A DNA stretch of 64,000 nucleotides from Bursaphelenchus xylophilus (taxonomy: Eukaryota; Nematoda; Chromadorea; Rhabditida; Aphelenchoididae), in NCBI GenBank assembly GCA_904066235.2, contig CAJFCV020000001.1, forward strand, positions 9,362,001 through 9,426,000, written 5' to 3'. Position numbers and translations under genes: made by a program. The notes beneath the pieces were generated by a model. It saw only the letters and a list, made by a program, of their open reading frames with translations. It ran no database searches and was not told the origin of the DNA. Below are positions 10,254 to 20,479 of this stretch, piece by piece (within the stretch, counting starts at the first letter, position 1; each line of letters starts with the position of its first letter).

Positions 10254-11490
10254 CTGTTTGATTACTTTTGATTTTGATGCATTTTTTAATGTTTACGGAT
10301 TTTTAGATCGTTTTGTGCCCACGGTAATCCCCTATGCTCAGATTCAACATTGTATCAGCTGCTGGGCGTTTGTCTTCTTTTGGTGATCTAAATCGTCGAT
10401 GAAGACATCTGACAACCGTCGAAGTTGTATGGCTTCAATTTGGATGATGTTTGTGGAGATCTAACTTGAGAACGACTCGATATGTAGGTAAACTTGGGTT
10501 TTATTACGAATAAATTGTGAATACAGTAGTTTCTTGGAGTATATTAGCAATTTTTGAGGGTGAAAATGGCTGGAAGGGACGAGGAGGATAGCTGATATAA
10601 TTTACTGTAGTACATATGGATAGTAATGAATTGTTTATCGGATATATTATACTTGAAAAAGGTAAGCGTTGATTTACCTAGTACAATGTCAACTGGTTGA
10701 AACAGTTAAGTTTTCTTATGGTTACAGAGGTCGACAGTCGTTGAAGTACTATTCATCTTTTGTGGAGTTCGTTTGTGCACTTTACTGCCTTCAAGTTTTG
10801 CCAATTCTCTCTTTATGTGTCGTCAAATTCGATATCAAGTTACAATATTAGGACTGGCGATTTCACCTGATTTTCTAAAATTTTGAGGGAGTCCCGTGAT
10901 ACTGGATCAATTTTTGTTCCAGATGTTATTCAAATAACATAATAGCTGAAGACTGTTTAAAGTTGTATTTTTTTATTTATAAGGTCCAACATCTGACGTC
11001 TAGTGCAATTTAAAATTTCCTTTTAAAATTTTTATTATAAGATTTTTCAAAGACGGCAGTAAAGAAGACTGTTAAAACACGATTTCTGAGTCACTGAATC
11101 AGCCGTGGACATAGAAAAAAATCGATTTTGAGTTTTTCATTTCAAAATGACCGGAGGCATCCTACTAGCATATTCCCGACACATTTTTGCCCAATTCTCC
11201 CGTTAACCTACTGTAATTTACAAAAGTGTGATTTTACAGTAATCTGGTATTACTCAAAAAATACGCATCGTAAAGGGTTAAAATCAGCAGTGTATAGGTT
11301 CTGGCATCTTTTGATTACAATGGAAGTCGATTTTTGGCGATTGGGTTACTGTAACATAGCAAAACCTTTGTTCGGCCGCATAAAATCGGGCATAAAAAAT
11401 TTTTTCTGAAATGCCACAGCTGATTTTTACATATGTTAATAAGCATAAAATTCTGCTATATAAACGTTAAAAAAAAGTGTAAAAAACCAT

Positions 11491-11567
11491 AATCCAATTT
11501 TCGTGGTATATTGGATTTTGTCAAAATTTGTAATCCGAAGGTCCCGGGTTCGATTCCCACTGGACGA
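11491..11567 (+). repeat. tRNA-Thr(TGT)-like sequence in left arm of palindrome 1
   Basis: It contains a clear internal B-box, GGTTCGATTCC, in the context GGTCCCGGGTTCGATTCCC, and a preceding loop TTTGTAA that would place anticodon TGT. The A-box/D-arm half is weak and the acceptor stem pairs poorly, so it is a tRNA-derived or pseudo-tRNA sequence rather than a functional gene. Confidence 0.5.
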
Positions 11568-12571
11568 AAAATTCGAAAGACCGCATAAAACTTTAAGAAA
11601 ACAATTAGTACAGGTCAGTTAAGAATATTTAAGCCATGCATAATTATATCTAAGGGAATAATGTAAATTTTAAAGCACTTTTTGAAGATAAGTTCATAAT
11701 TTTGCTTTCAGTGGATTTTCGAACAAAGTCAGTTGCGGAAAATCGTAAAAGTGAAATATTTGAAGTTTTCAAGCATACTGAATCTAACGAAAGGGTTTTT
11801 TCGAAACCAAGATTACTGTAACATAGAAAAATATGGCTTCGGCCGCTAAAAATCGGCCGTAAAATTTTTGTTTCTAAGCGCACGCAGTAAGTAATTCAAT
11901 TTTCGTGATCAGCATAAAATTCTGCTCTAGGCACAACCAAGAAACAGTCTTTTATGCACTAAGTTTTATTTTGTGGGAAATTACTTTTCAATTTGAAAAT
12001 TGTAAATAAAACTGTGTTAACGAGAGGGTTAGAGACAAATAGTTTAAGGTCAAACTTTAGCCATGAATTTGATTAATTTCAGGCCAAAAACTCAAAAAAA
12101 AATTTTTTAATTTTTGTGCAAGATTTATGATCTTGGAACTTTCGATGCAAGTGTAGAAAAGTTGTGAAATGCAAAAAATAGAGTTCAAATACGGTAAAAA
12201 ATATCTCTAGTGCAGAATTTTATGCTGATTCCGAAAATTGGGTTACTAACAGCGTGCGTTGAGAAACAAAAATTTTGCGGCCGATTTTTAGCGGCCGAAG
12301 CCATATTTTTCTATGTTACAGTAATCTTGGTTTCGAAAAAACCCTTTCGTTAGATTCAGTATGCTTGAAAACTTCAAATATTTCACTTTTACCGATTTTC
12401 CGCAACTGACTTTGTTCGAAAATCCACTGAAAGCAAAATTATGATCTTATCTTCAAAAAGTGCTTTAAAATTTACATTATTCCCTTGGATATAATTATGC
12501 ATGACTTAAATATTCTTGACTGACCTGTACTAATTGTTTTTTTTAAAGTTTTATGCGGTCTTTCGAATTTT

Positions 12572-12648
12572 TCGTCCAGTGGGAATCGAACCCGGGACCT
12601 TCGGATTACAAATTTTGACAAAATCCAATATACCACGAAAATTGGATT
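12572..12648 (-). repeat. tRNA-Thr(TGT)-like sequence in right arm of palindrome 1
   Basis: This is the mirror copy of the sequence at 11491-11567, on the opposite strand as expected from the arm symmetry. The B-box is intact here too. Confidence 0.5.
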
Positions 12649-13078
12649 ATGGTTTTTTACACTTTTTTTAACGTTTATATAGCAGAATTTTATGCTTATT
12701 AACATATGTAAAAATCAGCTGTGGCATTTCAGAAAAAAATTTTTTATGTCCGATTTTATGCGGCCGAACAAAGGTTTTGCTATGTTACAGTAACCCAATC
12801 GCCAAAAATCGACTTCCATTGTAATCAAAAGATGCCAGAACCTATACACTGCTGATTTTAACCCTTTACGATGCGTATTTTTTGAGTAATACCAGATTAC
12901 TGTAAAATCACACTTTTGTAAATTACAGTAGGTTAACGGGAGAATTGGGCAAAAATGTTTCGGGAATATGCTAGTAGGATGCCTCCGGTCATTTTGAAAT
13001 GAAAAACTCAAAATCGATTTTTTCCTATGTCCACACCTAACTGGCGGCTGATTCAGTGACTCAGAAATCGTGTTTTAA

Positions 13079-15505
13079 AAGAGAGTTTTTTACAAATCGA
13101 AGGATGGCCCGGACATTTCGAAAAAACGACCGACCCAGAATCTTTTGATATTTTGCATAGTTGTTGTACCATGATAGCTAAACGTCAGCACAAATTTTTA
13201 GTTTCGGAAATTACCGTATACGGGGGTTACGGTAGGTACAATTTTTAGAAAGATTGGGTTCGTATGTAAAAACCTTAAGGAGGAAAGGCACAAAACCTCG
13301 CCGTTTTACGTTTTTGACCATGGGGAACATTTTCATAATTGACAACTTTGCCGTAGGATGTTGCCTTCGACTACTTTGAAAAATACCAAGGTACCATATT
13401 GAATGTAACTTTTTTGCAGAGAACTTGTCTCAACTTTTGAAACCTCTCAAAAATACGTTGACATGTATGGAACAACATATCAAAAATTTAGAAAAATAAA
13501 AGGGGGGGTTTTGGAGTTACGGTACTTTGAATGTTGCCGGTACGGTATATCAAAAAATTATTTTTTTTTAAATCGGTGTAGAAGACCCGCAATAACTGCC
13601 AAAACACGTTTTCAACCATGGCGAACATTTTTGTAATTGACACTTTTTTTGTAGGATGTAGTCTTCGCCTACTTCGAAAATGACCCAGATACCATGTGTA
13701 ATGTAACTTTTCGGCATTCTACTTGTCTCAACTTTTGAAACCTCTCAAAAATACGTTGACACGTATGGAACAACATATCAAAAATTTAGAAAAATAAAAG
13801 GGGGGGTTTTGGAGTTATGGCACTTTTAACGTTGCCGGCACGGTATATCAAAATTTCATTTTTTCTAAAATTGGAGTAGGACAACCGCAAACCTTGTCAA
13901 TATACGTTTCCAACCATGGGGAACATTTTTGTAATTGACAGTTTTGTTCTAGGATGCAGCCTTCGACCGGTTTGAGAAATGTCAAGATACCATGTTCAAT
14001 ATAACTTTCCGGCATTCAACTTGTCTCAGCTTTTGAAACATTTCAAAAACACCTTGACATATGTGTAACAACATATCAAAAATTTAGGAAAATAAAAGGG
14101 GGGGTTTTGGAGTTATAGCACTTTGAATGTTGGACATACAGTACACCTCGATTTATTCTCGGCTTAACTTTACGTAGATTATTTTAAAAACAAAATGTAA
14201 TGTTTTATATATGTTGTACGACCCTCACAAACTATTTTCACAAAAAAAATCAAAAAAACTAGACCTAAGCATACTGTAACATATCGTGCGCAGATGACTG
14301 GTTACTGTGACAGCAAGATCAGTGATTTCTTAATTTTTTTGTAACAATTGACACGGTTTAGAGACGTGTGTGCCATACGACGGTGGAATCTATCAATATC
14401 GGATGTCAGCATCACAGAAAAAGTTTGGTGTAGTGTATGTCCAACATTCAAAGTGCTATAACTCCAAAACCCCCCCTTTTATTTTCCTAAATTTTTGATA
14501 TGTTGTTACACATATGTCAAGGTGTTTTTGAAAGGTTTCAAAAGTTGAGACAAGTTGAATGCCGGAAAGTTATATTGAACATGGTATCTTGACATTTCTC
14601 AAACCGGTCGAAGGCTGCATCCTAGAACAAAACCGTCAATTACAAAAATGTTCGCCATGGTCGAAAACGTATTTTAGCAATGTTTGCGGGTCTTCTCACC
14701 CATTTCGAAAAAAATGATTTTTTGATATACCGTACCGGCAACATTCAAAGTACCGTAACTCCAAAACCCCCCCTTTTATTTTTCTAAATTTTTGATATGT
14801 TGTTCCATACGTGTCAACGTATTTTTGAGAGGTTTCAAAAGTTGAGACAAGTAGAATGCCGAAAAGTTACATTACACATGGTATCTGGGTCATTTTCGAA
14901 GTAGGCGAAGACTACATCCTACAAAAAAAGTGTCAATTACAAAAATGTTCGCCATGGTTGAAAACGTGTTTTGGCAGTTTTTGCGGGTCTTCTACACCGA
15001 TTTAAAAAAAAATAATTTTTTGATATACCGTACCGGCAACATTCAAAGTACCGTAACTCCAAAACCCCCCCCTTTTATTTTTCTAAATTTTTGATATGTT
15101 GTTCCATACATGTCAACGTATTTTTGAGAGGTTTCAAAAGTTGAGACAAGTTCTCTGCAAAAAAGTTACATTCAATATGGTACCTTGGTATTTTTCAAAG
15201 TAGTCGAAGGCAACATCCTACGGCAAAGTTGTCAATTATGAAAATGTTCCCCATGGTCAAAAACGTAAAACGGCGAGGTTTTGTGCCTTTACTCCTTAAG
15301 GTTTTTCCATACGAACCCAATCTTTCTAAAAGTTGTACCTACCGTAACCCCCGTATACGGTAATTTCCGAAACTAAAAATTCGTGCTGACGTTCAGCTAT
15401 CATAGTACATCAACTATGCAAAATATCAAAAGATTCTGAGTCGGTCGTTTTTTCGAAATGTCCGGCCCTTGTTATGAGAAGCTTCAATCTGTAAAAAACT
15501 CTCTT
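13079..15505. mobile_element. TTAA-flanked palindromic (foldback) element 2
   Basis: Termini are AAGAGAGTTTTTTAC and its complement, with TTAA outside each end (13075-13078, shared with element 1, and 15506-15509). Arms of about 1.07 kb each flank a spacer of about 280 bp (14150-14430). Each arm contains three degenerate tandem units of roughly 295 bp; each unit carries the run AAAAGGGGGGGTTTTGGAGT (near 13498, 13797 and 14094, and mirrored near 14461, 14759 and 15057). No transposase is visible. Confidence 0.9.
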
Positions 15506-15521
15506 TTAAAGCGTATGACAT

Positions 15522-15915
15522 TTATGTTCCAAGTTTAAAATCCTGACATTTTGGATGCGCTTTTCCCTTACAATCCTTACAATCCTTACATCCCTTACAA
15601 TCCTTACATCCCTTACAATCCTTACATTCCCTTGTTAGATCCCTCACAGTCAGCAGGCCTCTTCTCGTACAGTCTCCAACATAATTGTGGATGGGTCTGC
15701 AGTAACAGGGCTCCTGGAGTCGGTGGTTCTGCCGGTTTTTTCGGCAATTCTTTTCCTCGCATTTACAAACTTGCACTGTGCAGTCTTTTAGGAATTTCAA
15801 ATAGAGAAAAGTGGAACGGCAGGACGAAAGAAGGGACATCTTCTTGATTTTCTTACAATTTCGAGAGTACTTCCGACGTTCTGCACCATAAGATAGCGAA
15901 AGGAGTTTGGAACAG
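15522..15915 (-). CDS. Cys-rich coding candidate with CKDCKG repeats (terminal exon)
   Basis: An exon opens after a good acceptor (CCCAGTTTTTCAG) and runs about 130 codons to a stop just outside palindrome 2. It is Lys/Arg/Cys-rich, with segments such as CTVQVCKCEEKNCRKNRQN and EPCYCRPIHNYVGDC, and ends in a short tandem repeat of CKDCKG-type units followed by KAHPKCQDFKLGT. The only in-frame Met seen is internal (15839). No family is recognised. The DNA repeat that encodes the Cys pairs (CCTTACAAT variants) could instead be a simple-sequence expansion, which lowers confidence. Confidence 0.35.
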
Positions 15916-16202
15916 CTGAAAAACTGGGATTATTGTGGGCGACTGTCAAGTATAAGTTAAATAGGCTGGTTTGAGAGGCCAAAATTGTATAGCAAAGAGT
16001 TCGCGGCCATAATGAATGATTATAGGCTATTTTAGAGCATCTACAAAGCTTTTGGCTTTCTGCACGTATTGTAATAGCAAAATATTTGATCTAGTATAAG
16101 GTCAAATATATCAGACGTAAGTCAAGTGCACTTGCTGGAATAAAGTTAGGATTGTAAATTAGGATCCGTTAGTTTTAAAAGAGCTCATTGTAAAAGGATT
16201 TT

Positions 16203-16273
16203 TCCCACGAGGACCCGAACCGGGAATACATCACACATCCAGGTAGAAATTCTTATAGTGATTGGACCAGGAT
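16203..16273 (-). repeat. tRNA-like sequence, probably pseudogene
   Basis: Read on the minus strand it has a TGGTCCAATCACTATAAG A-box-like segment, a loop containing GTG, and a B-box-like GGTTCGGGTCC before CTCGTGGGA. The arms pair imperfectly and the B-box has G for the conserved A, so it is more likely a degenerate tRNA or tRNA-derived repeat. Confidence 0.35.
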
Positions 16274-16412
16274 GAAGCCGTCAGAAAGAACAACACGTAA
16301 CTTGATAACGCTGATTTCTTGAGGTAAAGACTTGATTTCCAAATTTCACTTCGTTATTGCATCAGATTCTTCTCATCAGAACCGGTCAGGCCGCGGTGAT
16401 TACCCTTTGAAC

Positions 16413-17355
16413 ATGTTGATTTACACGTCCTATTTCACTAAATGGCTTGTATTCTCGGGATGTAGGTCGATTGTTACTCTTAAATTCGTTTGAATTCTTT
16501 GTTCTTATTTTTAGTAGCGATTCCACTTTATTTTGCAACCCCATTATCCGGTCAATCCACGGTTCCCAGATCGACTCATCATCTTCAGGAAACCACAATT
16601 CATCCCCCAAACAATTCCAGCATCTCTGAAGCCCATCCTCATTTTGTTTTTCCTCAAAATTCATCAAACCCAAATTTAAATTCGGACGCTGAGGTTACTG
16701 TAACTCGTGATGACAACAATATTACTATAAATGTAGTTGTAAAAAAGGATGGAGAAGGGTTCTGCTGGAAATGCTATAAAAGTAACGGGCTGCTTATTTT
16801 GAGATTTTATTTTTATTTTAGTTCCAATCTTGGTTGCCGCAGGCGTCGTTGGAGTCATCGCGTTGTGCTGTTGTTGCAGTTGCATCGCTTCTTGTTGTGT
16901 AGGTTTTTGGTTTATGTTTTCAAACACAGTAATGAGACTAAACCTTTGTTCTTAATAGATGTTAAAAAAATGGAAGTTTCTGACAATTATAGCCCAGAGA
17001 CTCAAAAAACCTTTGATTACCACCAATCTTTCAGACCCGTCCCACGCGAACTTCGTCTCCGCCAAAAGTCCCGCCCGCCGAAGCCAAGAAAACGAATAAG
17101 CCATTGGTCAAGACCCCCAAATTTGGGAGCGAAGGACAAATCTATAAAGTTAGAACCGCCGACATAACGGAGAGAGAGCCATCAAGAGTTGAGGGAAGTT
17201 CTCAGAGGAGTCAACGGAGCTCCAAATTGTTGTCCAAGGAGAGTGGAAAAAGCGTCAAAAGCCGTAAAAGTGTGACCAATTCGAAGAGCAAGAGTACCAG
17301 TGCGAAGAGCAAAAAGTCCACGAAGAATACCTCGTCTAAAACCAGTAAAAAATAA
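16413..17355 (+). CDS. Single-pass membrane protein with juxtamembrane Cys cluster and basic tail
   Basis: Exons are 16413-16461, 16515-16781, 16822-16898 and 17035-17355; all junctions have GT-AG ends and the phases close, giving 237 residues. The N-terminus (MLIYTSYFTKWLVFSG then LAIPLYFATPLSG) looks like a signal peptide. About 85 residues follow with possible N-glycosylation sites (NNSS, NNIT). Residues 106-122 form a transmembrane helix (IPILVAAGVVGVIALCC) running into a palmitoylation-like cluster (CCCCSCIASCC). The cytoplasmic tail is Pro-, then Ser/Lys-rich (SKSTSAKSKKSTKNTSSK). AATAAA overlaps the stop codon region. This layout predicts a type I membrane protein; no named family is recognised. 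The first exon is the least certain part. Confidence 0.65.
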
Positions 17356-18818
17356 ATGTTTTGTATATTTTTTTGATTTTTTTGTTTGATAGTATCTGCA
17401 CCCTTTTGAAACATTATAAAAAGACTGTCCGATTTCAAGGCTGTCCCTTTTATCTTTGGTTCGAGGGTTTGATTCGAAATTTCTAATGAGAAGTCTAATT
17501 GTTTTTTCACAAAGACGGATTTAGTTATGCCGCTTCATGTCTTATATAATATTGGTAAGTTTAGAATTCCTCTCGTCTATAAATACAACGTATACATTTC
17601 ATCCCCTTTCGCATGTTGTTTACTTCTTTCGCAACCCCTTTCAGCCTTTTGTATAGTCATTTACAAAACTGATGGGCATTTTAAACCTTATCAGTAGTGA
17701 TTACTAAACAATAAATAGTGTAATTCTTGTTGAAGTTCATGCATTAGTGTAATAAAGGTGTAAGAGAGACTTGTAGATGTGGAGGGGGTTTACGTTTCAT
17801 TATTCGGGTTACAATTAGGTTTGATGGAAGCTGTTGTATTACTTTTACTTGAAAGCGCTCACGAAAGACCGAGAAAATTCCTTTTTTTTTGGTCTGTATG
17901 TCAACAAGTAATAGAAGAAGTTGTCACTAGGCGTGTGAATGGTCAGAATGGGACATTATGAAGGTCGCTTTTAGGCTTACATGGAGCAAAAAATCGGGCT
18001 CTGCCACGAAATCCCAGGTCTTCTCAAAGTTGGCATTATGTTGCAGTAAACAGTTTATTGTTTTTTGCCAAATTGTAAACGTCAACACGTTCCTTCGAGA
18101 CGTTCTTCTCCCTTTATTCGATCTATTTCCCCGCTTTTTGCCTTCTTTTACATTCCCCATGATCAACATTTTTTAAACCGTTTTTCCCCAATCCCATCGC
18201 GTTGTATGGCCTCTCCACGATTTCACAGAACCCATGGACCGAAGAGAATCCTGCATGTTTATTCAAACGATCCTCCCGTTGATTTCGATTATAAATACCA
18301 GAAAAAGTGGAATGGATGGGCAAGAAGGGTGTTCCCTGCGCGTTCCGAGGCACATGGGATGGAGAGAGGGGAGGGCCAGTCCTCTACTTTCTAGCATTTT
18401 GTTCTTTCCAAAATTTTTTGTTGTTTTGACCGTTAATTTTGTTGTATGCGACCTTATTTTAGATTGAATTTGGTTTACTTTTTGATTTATGATGAAACTT
18501 GTTATCTCTGAGAATATTGCCTTTTCTGTCAATAATGGCCTTGTGGATCTCTCCTTCTCTCCAAAAATATGAATGAGAGAAAAGGCACGTGCTTTTGACG
18601 AGCTTATTTTCTTCTTGTTTTGAAAGAAAATCCTGGTCAAAGAACGTTTCACATCTCCTGGCGGGTTTGCGACCTGGATTCGCCTATTTCCTAAAATATT
18701 TCGCAATTTCCCCAATGTTTGCGCGGTTTTATATAATTTCCGACAAAGTATTATCGCATCTCTTGTCTAAAGTGATATAAAAGGAGCTGAGATTGTCTAA
18801 TTTTAGCGAAGAACGAAA
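17356..18818. promoter_or_regulatory. Intergenic region upstream of the DAP1 homologue
   Basis: No gene is supported here. A TATA-like GATATAAAAGGAG lies at about 18774-18786, some 35 bases before the DAP1 start, and TCTAATTTTAG ends 13 bases before that ATG, a likely spliced-leader acceptor. An ATG at 18206 opens 62 codons, but nothing else supports it. Confidence 0.45.
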
Positions 18819-19258
18819 ATGAGTGATCAATCGCAAGAAGAGGTCCTGAAGGGCGGCCATGCTCCAGCTGAGAAGGTCGGTGGTGGAATGAGGATTGCCA
18901 GAAAGGAGAAGACTTCGGTTAGTGGCGGCGATAACGGTGAAGGCTCGGACGGTGGAGAAGGCGATGTGGAGGGAAAGGTGCGTATCAGCAAAGCGGAATC
19001 TCGTCAGGTGAGCTTTTGAAGAGTTCTTTGTTTTGGATTTTAGGGCTTCATCTAGTGCTTATTAAATAATCGCCCAAAAATGAAAATTTTAGGTCGGATT
19101 GATGTCATATTAGTCTAATACAATCTCTTCAGATCCAACGCGACTTCCCCACCGATGGAATCCGTCACATGCATGAGAAGCCAGCGCCTTCCCGACAGGC
19201 CGACGGCGCTCGCAAGCCTCAGCAAACCCAGGTGTTCCAGCCCCGCAAGGGGCAATAG
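18819..19258 (+). CDS. dap-1: Death-associated protein 1 (DAP1) homologue
   Basis: Two exons, 18819-19007 and 19133-19258, join in phase to give a 104-residue protein, close to the roughly 102 residues of vertebrate DAP1. Family hallmarks are the N-terminal GGGMRIARKE (GGMRI core), a Gly/Ser/Asp-rich middle, then an FP motif (IQRDFPTDGIRHMHEKP) and the C-terminal QxFQPRKGQ. DAP1 is a small, intrinsically disordered protein known as an mTOR substrate that restrains autophagy; vertebrate DAP proteins have also been found in dormant ribosomes. The start follows an apparent trans-splice acceptor. AATAAA occurs about 80 bases past the stop. It converges with the minus-strand gene ending at 19735. 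Confidence 0.85.
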
Positions 19259-19513
19259 AGCGGGTACTCTTCCACATCAACCAAAAAAATTCCATTTCTG
19301 TCAAATTTCTCTATATTTACTTTACTTGTGTACAAATAAATATGTAAGACATTTTTGTATGTTTTTCAGAGAAAAGTTGTAGTGGAACTTGAACTAAAAA
19401 GAATGATCGCAATTTGCTAATAATAATACAAAAGGTTAAAAAGCAGCTCATCGTTCAGATACTCCAACATTCAGTTGATTCGGTTAAGGAAATTTGAATT
19501 TGCATTCATCGCT

Positions 19514-19577
19514 GCTCTAGTGGGGATCGAACCTCCGACTTTTCGAAAACAAAATAGCAGTTCTACCACCGCTCTAT
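19514..19577 (-). repeat. tRNA-like sequence between convergent genes
   Basis: The minus strand reads TAGAGCGGTGGTAGAACTGC (A-box-like), a loop with TTCGA, then GGAGGTTCGATCCCC (B-box). The acceptor ends do not pair well, so I treat it as a tRNA pseudogene or tRNA-derived repeat. It sits between the convergent 3' ends of the DAP1 homologue and the operon gene. Confidence 0.4.
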
Positions 19578-19734
19578 TCCGACACGGTTCTCTTCTTTCA
19601 ATAAAACAGTCCAAATCCAATCGGGGCTAATGGCAAGGGAAAAAAATAAAATTGTAACCAAATCGCGGGAATATTAGTTCACGTTTAATTTATTTTGCGT
19701 AAGAATTTATAATTAATTTACAAATATAACTAGT

Positions 19735-20344
19735 TTACAAGATTTTCATGGAAAATTCTAAAAATTTCGCAGGCAGCGTGAATAAAACACGCTGCAGAAA
19801 CCTAGCTCCTTCTTCTTTCTGTAGTTCCGATTCTCCTGGCATGGTTCCACCTTCCAGGTGTTCTTCGGCCATATCATCGACGTATTTGCGATTTACCGAG
19901 GATGCATTCATCAAGTTATAAATTGGTCTATCTGCTCCGGCCGGAGTCTCTAAAGCCGATGGTTGCGATGAGAGTTCATGCCTGAGTTTACGGGTGTCCA
20001 AGTTTTGCAATTCTATCATTCTTCGTCGGATTCTATTGTTAAAAGTGTTCGGGTTTTCAAAACTGGGTAGAGGTTCGGATGCTTCGATGGCATTCAATCT
20101 GAGTGATCGGCGACACCGGGATGGCGACTTTGATCTGGTTGGAGTTTGATCCCGATAATGTTTTTTCATGATCTTCAATACTTCTTTATACGGCAAAGTT
20201 CTGAAATTATCGTCACTCTAAACCTAAATTACACATAAATAATATTAAAAATTAAACTCACGGAGTAGAATCATCAACAACTTTCTTACTTCCTTCCGGA
20301 CTTTTGCTGCACTCTGGAGTTGGTACCCGTGATTCTAAAGGCAT
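19735..20344 (-). CDS. Unknown basic protein, downstream gene of a putative operon
   Basis: Exons 20344-20262 and 20200-19735 give 182 residues. The start follows GTTCCAG by one base, a likely SL trans-splice site. The protein has an early Pro/Ser/Lys segment with TP and SP sites (TPTRSKSPSRCRRSLRLNA), a basic helical stretch (FNNRIRRRMIELQNLDTRKL), and a conserved-looking tail ending LPAKFLEFSMKIL. No domain is recognised. It lies 135 bases downstream of the C9orf78 homologue on the same strand, so it is probably co-transcribed with it. An AATAAA-containing stretch follows about 50 bases past the stop. A nuclear or chromatin role would fit the composition but is speculation. Confidence 0.75.
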
Positions 20345-20479
20345 TCTGGAACAACCCCGCAATAAAAAAATACAAAACCAAACTAAAAGGTAAATGAGGC
20401 TGTAAACTCAAATAAAATAAAAATCGAGATGAAACGATAAAATTGTAATTTATTATACAAAACAACGTTCAAAGTTGTT
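20345..20479 (-). promoter_or_regulatory. Intercistronic region of a putative operon
   Basis: Between the two minus-strand genes there is a 135-base gap. It holds an AATAAA hexamer (minus strand, near 20452-20457) shortly after the upstream stop and a GTTCCAG acceptor directly before the downstream ATG. Nematode operons typically show about 100 bases between the upstream poly(A) site and the SL2 acceptor, which matches. Confidence 0.65.

Larger units (their letters stand above)
11076..13074. mobile_element. TTAA-flanked palindromic (foldback) element 1
   Basis: The element starts AACACGATTTCTGAGTCACT and ends with its reverse complement. TTAA lies directly outside both ends (11072-11075 and 13075-13078), as expected for a TTAA target-site duplication. 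Arms of roughly 855-865 bp (to about 11930, and from about 12208) are nearly identical inverted copies around a spacer of about 280 bp. No transposase frame is visible, so it is non-autonomous. It resembles in structure the TTAA-flanked palindromic repeats described in Caenorhabditis; that comparison is from general knowledge. Confidence 0.9.

Noticed and set aside
11128..13011. Matching frames of 93 and 98 codons on opposite strands
   Set aside because: They are mirror images within the arms of palindrome 1 and differ in length by indels; no transposase or other motif.
18206..18394. 62-codon plus-strand frame starting MASPRFHRTHGPKRI
   Set aside because: No splice sites, no recognisable domain, and an equally open minus-strand frame overlaps it.
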